Source: an uncultured Oscillospiraceae bacterium
Lineage (GTDB): Bacteria > Bacillota > Clostridia > Oscillospirales > Oscillospiraceae
Assembly (NCBI GenBank): GCA_905234005.1
Contig: CAJOFW010000059.1
Span: 1-7,223, forward strand
DNA: 7,223 nt
Direction: 5' to 3'
Shown: one piece after another, positions 5,221 through 7,223 of the stretch
How positions within the stretch are numbered: position 1 is the first letter of the stretch
Layout: each line of letters opens with the position of its first letter
Translations under genes and position numbers: made by a program
Notes under the pieces: model-generated
The model's input: only the letters and a program-made list of their open reading frames with translations
What the model was told of the DNA's origin: nothing
Databases searched by the model: none

Positions 5221-7221
5221 TCAATACTGCGCGGCGAACTCCTCGAACGTCATCGCGACGCCGTTTTCGAGCATGCCGCTATAGAGCATCTCAGCGGGGA
5301 AGTCGGTGTAGTTGCCGGCCTCGATGAGGGGCATGAACTCGTCCTCGATCTGCTCGATCGTCATGTTGCTGTTGACCTCAAGCTCGGCGAGAAGCCACTC
5401 GTGGATGTACTCGACATAGGCTTCCTCGACGGAGCCGGCGGCCTCGGCGGAGGCGTCACCGGAGGCCTCGCCGGAGGCGCCGGAGGTGAGGGTCATGTCG
5501 GTGAACTCAGCGCCGCCGACCGTGAGCGTGACGCCGGCCGGGATGACGACCTGGGCGTCGTCCTCGATGACGAGGGTGTCGATGACGGAGTCGCCCTCGA
5601 CGGTCCACACCGCGTCGGCGCACAGGGCGACGTTCACGATGTTCTTGCCGTTGGAGTTGACGATGTTCGTCACATGGCCGAGAGCGGAAGCGCCGGACCA
5701 GTCGCCGTTGCCGACCGTGGCGTCCTTGGTGGTGTGGCTGAACGCGCCGGCGGAGATGACGCCGGTCAGGTCAGCGCCCTCGCCGAGGTTGACGGAGAGC
5801 GTGGTGGCGGGGTTGGAGCCGACATAGCCGGTGGAGTTCCAGACGTCGCCGTCCACGACCGTGTTGGTCAGGTTGAGCTCGCTCGTCCAGTTGTTGGCGA
5901 CGTCGGTCTCGTTGACCGCGAACTCGTTGGCGTAGCCGTCCTCCTCGTGGAAGACCTCGTTGAAGGTGGGGATGTGGCCGCCGATGGAGTGGCCGTAGCC
6001 GTCCTCGAAGCCCCAGCTCGCCGAGAAATCAAGGCCGACATAGTCGTCGTCGTTGTCGATGAGCTGCAGCAGAACGCCGGTGCCGGAGTTCAGGGTGGCG
6101 TCGTCGACATTGAAGATGGAGTTGATCTTCTTGACCAGGAAGATGGCGTCGCCGGCGTTGACCGTGGTGCCGTCGATGACGTTCACGATGTTGTAGCCGG
6201 AGGAGCCGTTGGCGTGGCACATGAAGCCGAACTCGTCGGCGTTGATGACGGAGTAGACGACCTCGCCGTCCGCGACAGCGTCGGAGCTGACGGTGGCGAC
6301 GACCTCGCCGCCGGCGCCCATGCCGTACTCATCCACCTCGCCGTTATACTGGACGAGGTCGATCTCGGTGCCGCCGACGTAGGACTGATAGGTCGCGACG
6401 CCGCCGGTCATGATGTTGGCGTAGGTGGAGACGTTCTCCGTCACGCCGTAGTAGTCCTCAGTGGTCTCGCCGATCGTGTAAGCGCCGTAGCCGGAATCCT
6501 CGACCTCGACGTTGGTGTTGACGACGAGCATATGCATGTTCGAGCCGGAGTCGGTGGACAGAGCGCCCCAGCCGCCCGCGTAGAAGTCGCAGTCGACGTA
6601 AGCCGCGGCGGAGTAGTCGCCCATGATGTTGGTGGTGCGGGCGTTGGTCTTCGCGCCGCCGAGGCCGAGAACCCAGGGGGGAGCGACCATCATGGTCTGG
6701 TCGGCCGTGGACATATAGCCGTCGTAGATCGTGCCGCTGTTCGAGACGAGCGTGGAGTTCTTCACGACGGAGACAGCGCCGCTGTCGGTGAAGAGGGCGA
6801 GCTTCGCGACGCCGGTGGTCTCGATGTCGGCGTCGTTGACCTCAACGAGAACGCCCTGACCGGAGGCGAGGACAGCCGCGCCGAGGCCGGAGAAGTCGTT
6901 GGTGTCGGAGCCGTCCGCGTCGGTGTCCATGATGATGGACACGCCGTCAACGGCGTACACGCCCGGCTCGAAGTAGATCGCGCCGTTGTGCCAGGCGACG
7001 TCGTCGACGATCTCGCCCGAGGCGTCCTCATTCACGAAGGCGGCGTAGCGCGGATACGCGAGCGCGGTGCCGGTGAAGGAGGTCGTGACGATCGGCTCGA
7101 GGGCGCTGCCGTCCTCCTCGTTCTGCAGCGCGATCAGGGACGACTCGTCGCTCGCGAACGCGGCGGTGCCGAGAGCGAGAAGCATCGCGACCGCAAGCAG
7201 GGTTGCCAGAAGCTTTTTCAT
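5221..7221 (-). CDS. Secreted acidic beta-helix-like protein with a C-terminal helical domain (unnamed)
   Basis: The complete 666-residue gene starts at the ATG complementary to 7219-7221 and ends with TGA at 5221-5223; its ribosome binding site is outside the window. Residues 1-23 are a Sec signal peptide (MKKLL, a hydrophobic core, then AFA before Ser24). Residues 75-570 are rich in short beta-prone rungs rich in G, N, D, V and T, such as LVEVNDADIETTG (125-137), NIVNVIDGTTVNAG (344-357) and IFNVDDATLNSGTG (369-382), ending in VIPAGVTLTVGG (559-570); this looks like a right-handed beta-helix. A Ser/Gly/Ala/Glu linker (about 580-597) leads to a helical domain (598-666). No LPxTG, lipobox, C-terminal membrane segment or catalytic motif is visible. 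By hand count the mature part has about 100 Asp/Glu against 9 Lys/Arg. A surface or secreted adhesin-like or glycan-binding role is a guess. Confidence 0.85.
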   Translation of the reverse strand: MKKLLATLLAVAMLLALGTAAFASDESSLIALQNEEDGSALEPIVTTSFTGTALAYPRYAAFVNEDASGEIVDDVAWHNGAIYFEPGVYAVDGVSIIMDTDADGSDTNDFSGLGAAVLASGQGVLVEVNDADIETTGVAKLALFTDSGAVSVVKNSTLVSNSGTIYDGYMSTADQTMMVAPPWVLGLGGAKTNARTTNIMGDYSAAAYVDCDFYAGGWGALSTDSGSNMHMLVVNTNVEVEDSGYGAYTIGETTEDYYGVTENVSTYANIMTGGVATYQSYVGGTEIDLVQYNGEVDEYGMGAGGEVVATVSSDAVADGEVVYSVINADEFGFMCHANGSSGYNIVNVIDGTTVNAGDAIFLVKKINSIFNVDDATLNSGTGVLLQLIDNDDDYVGLDFSASWGFEDGYGHSIGGHIPTFNEVFHEEDGYANEFAVNETDVANNWTSELNLTNTVVDGDVWNSTGYVGSNPATTLSVNLGEGADLTGVISAGAFSHTTKDATVGNGDWSGASALGHVTNIVNSNGKNIVNVALCADAVWTVEGDSVIDTLVIEDDAQVVIPAGVTLTVGGAEFTDMTLTSGASGEASGDASAEAAGSVEEAYVEYIHEWLLAELEVNSNMTIEQIEDEFMPLIEAGNYTDFPAEMLYSGMLENGVAMTFEEFAAQY
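7150..7221 (-). other. Signal peptide region of the secreted protein
   Basis: These are codons 1-24: Lys2-Lys3, a hydrophobic stretch of about 14-17 residues (Leu4 to Leu17), and an Ala21-Phe22-Ala23 cleavage motif. No cysteine follows, so it is a Sec/SPase I substrate rather than a lipoprotein. Confidence 0.9.
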
Positions 7222-7223
7222 TT

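Overview
The window is a piece of a GC-rich bacterial chromosome. It most likely comes from a clostridial Firmicute of the Oscillospiraceae/Ruminococcaceae kind found in the gut. This is inferred from the Gram-positive PyrK/PyrD-type gene order, AGGAGG-type Shine-Dalgarno sites at nearly every gene, a DUF362 protein, and a secreted protein with a Firmicute-style signal peptide and a Gly/Ala/Ser/Glu linker. No rRNA or other taxonomic marker is present, so the assignment is tentative.

Region 1 (1-3768, plus strand) is the 3' part of a pyrimidine (UMP) biosynthesis operon. It holds the probable last codons of pyrK (1-39), then pyrD (18-992), pyrF (996-1784), pyrE (1785-2435), pyrB (2432-3355) and pyrI (3352-3768). 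The genes abut or overlap by 4-22 bp and are almost certainly co-transcribed and translationally coupled. Together they encode aspartate transcarbamoylase with its CTP/ATP-sensing zinc subunit (PyrB/PyrI), the NAD-linked dihydroorotate dehydrogenase (PyrD with PyrK), orotate phosphoribosyltransferase (PyrE) and OMP decarboxylase (PyrF). Dihydroorotase (pyrC) and carbamoyl-phosphate synthase (carAB) are not in the window. PyrD has an N-terminal extension built on a 21-bp tandem repeat. PyrF has a C-terminal tail of five tetrapeptide repeats (12-bp period). Both lie exactly at gene junctions.

Region 2 (3765-5103) holds a well-formed sigma-A-type promoter whose -35 box overlaps the pyrI stop codon, and a roughly 165-nt leader. 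The leader has interleaved pairing possibilities and a 13-bp AT-rich hairpin. It is followed by a DUF362-family gene (3967-5001) and a strong, probably bidirectional terminator (5056-5103).

Region 3 (5002-5220) is a 219-bp gap between convergent genes and is packed with inverted repeats, including a nearly perfect 31-33 bp palindrome.

Region 4 (5221-7221, minus strand) is one complete gene for a secreted, very acidic 666-residue protein. It has a signal peptide, a long beta-helix-like body, a GEASGDASAEAAG-type linker and a roughly 70-residue helical C-terminal domain. Its promoter lies beyond the right edge.
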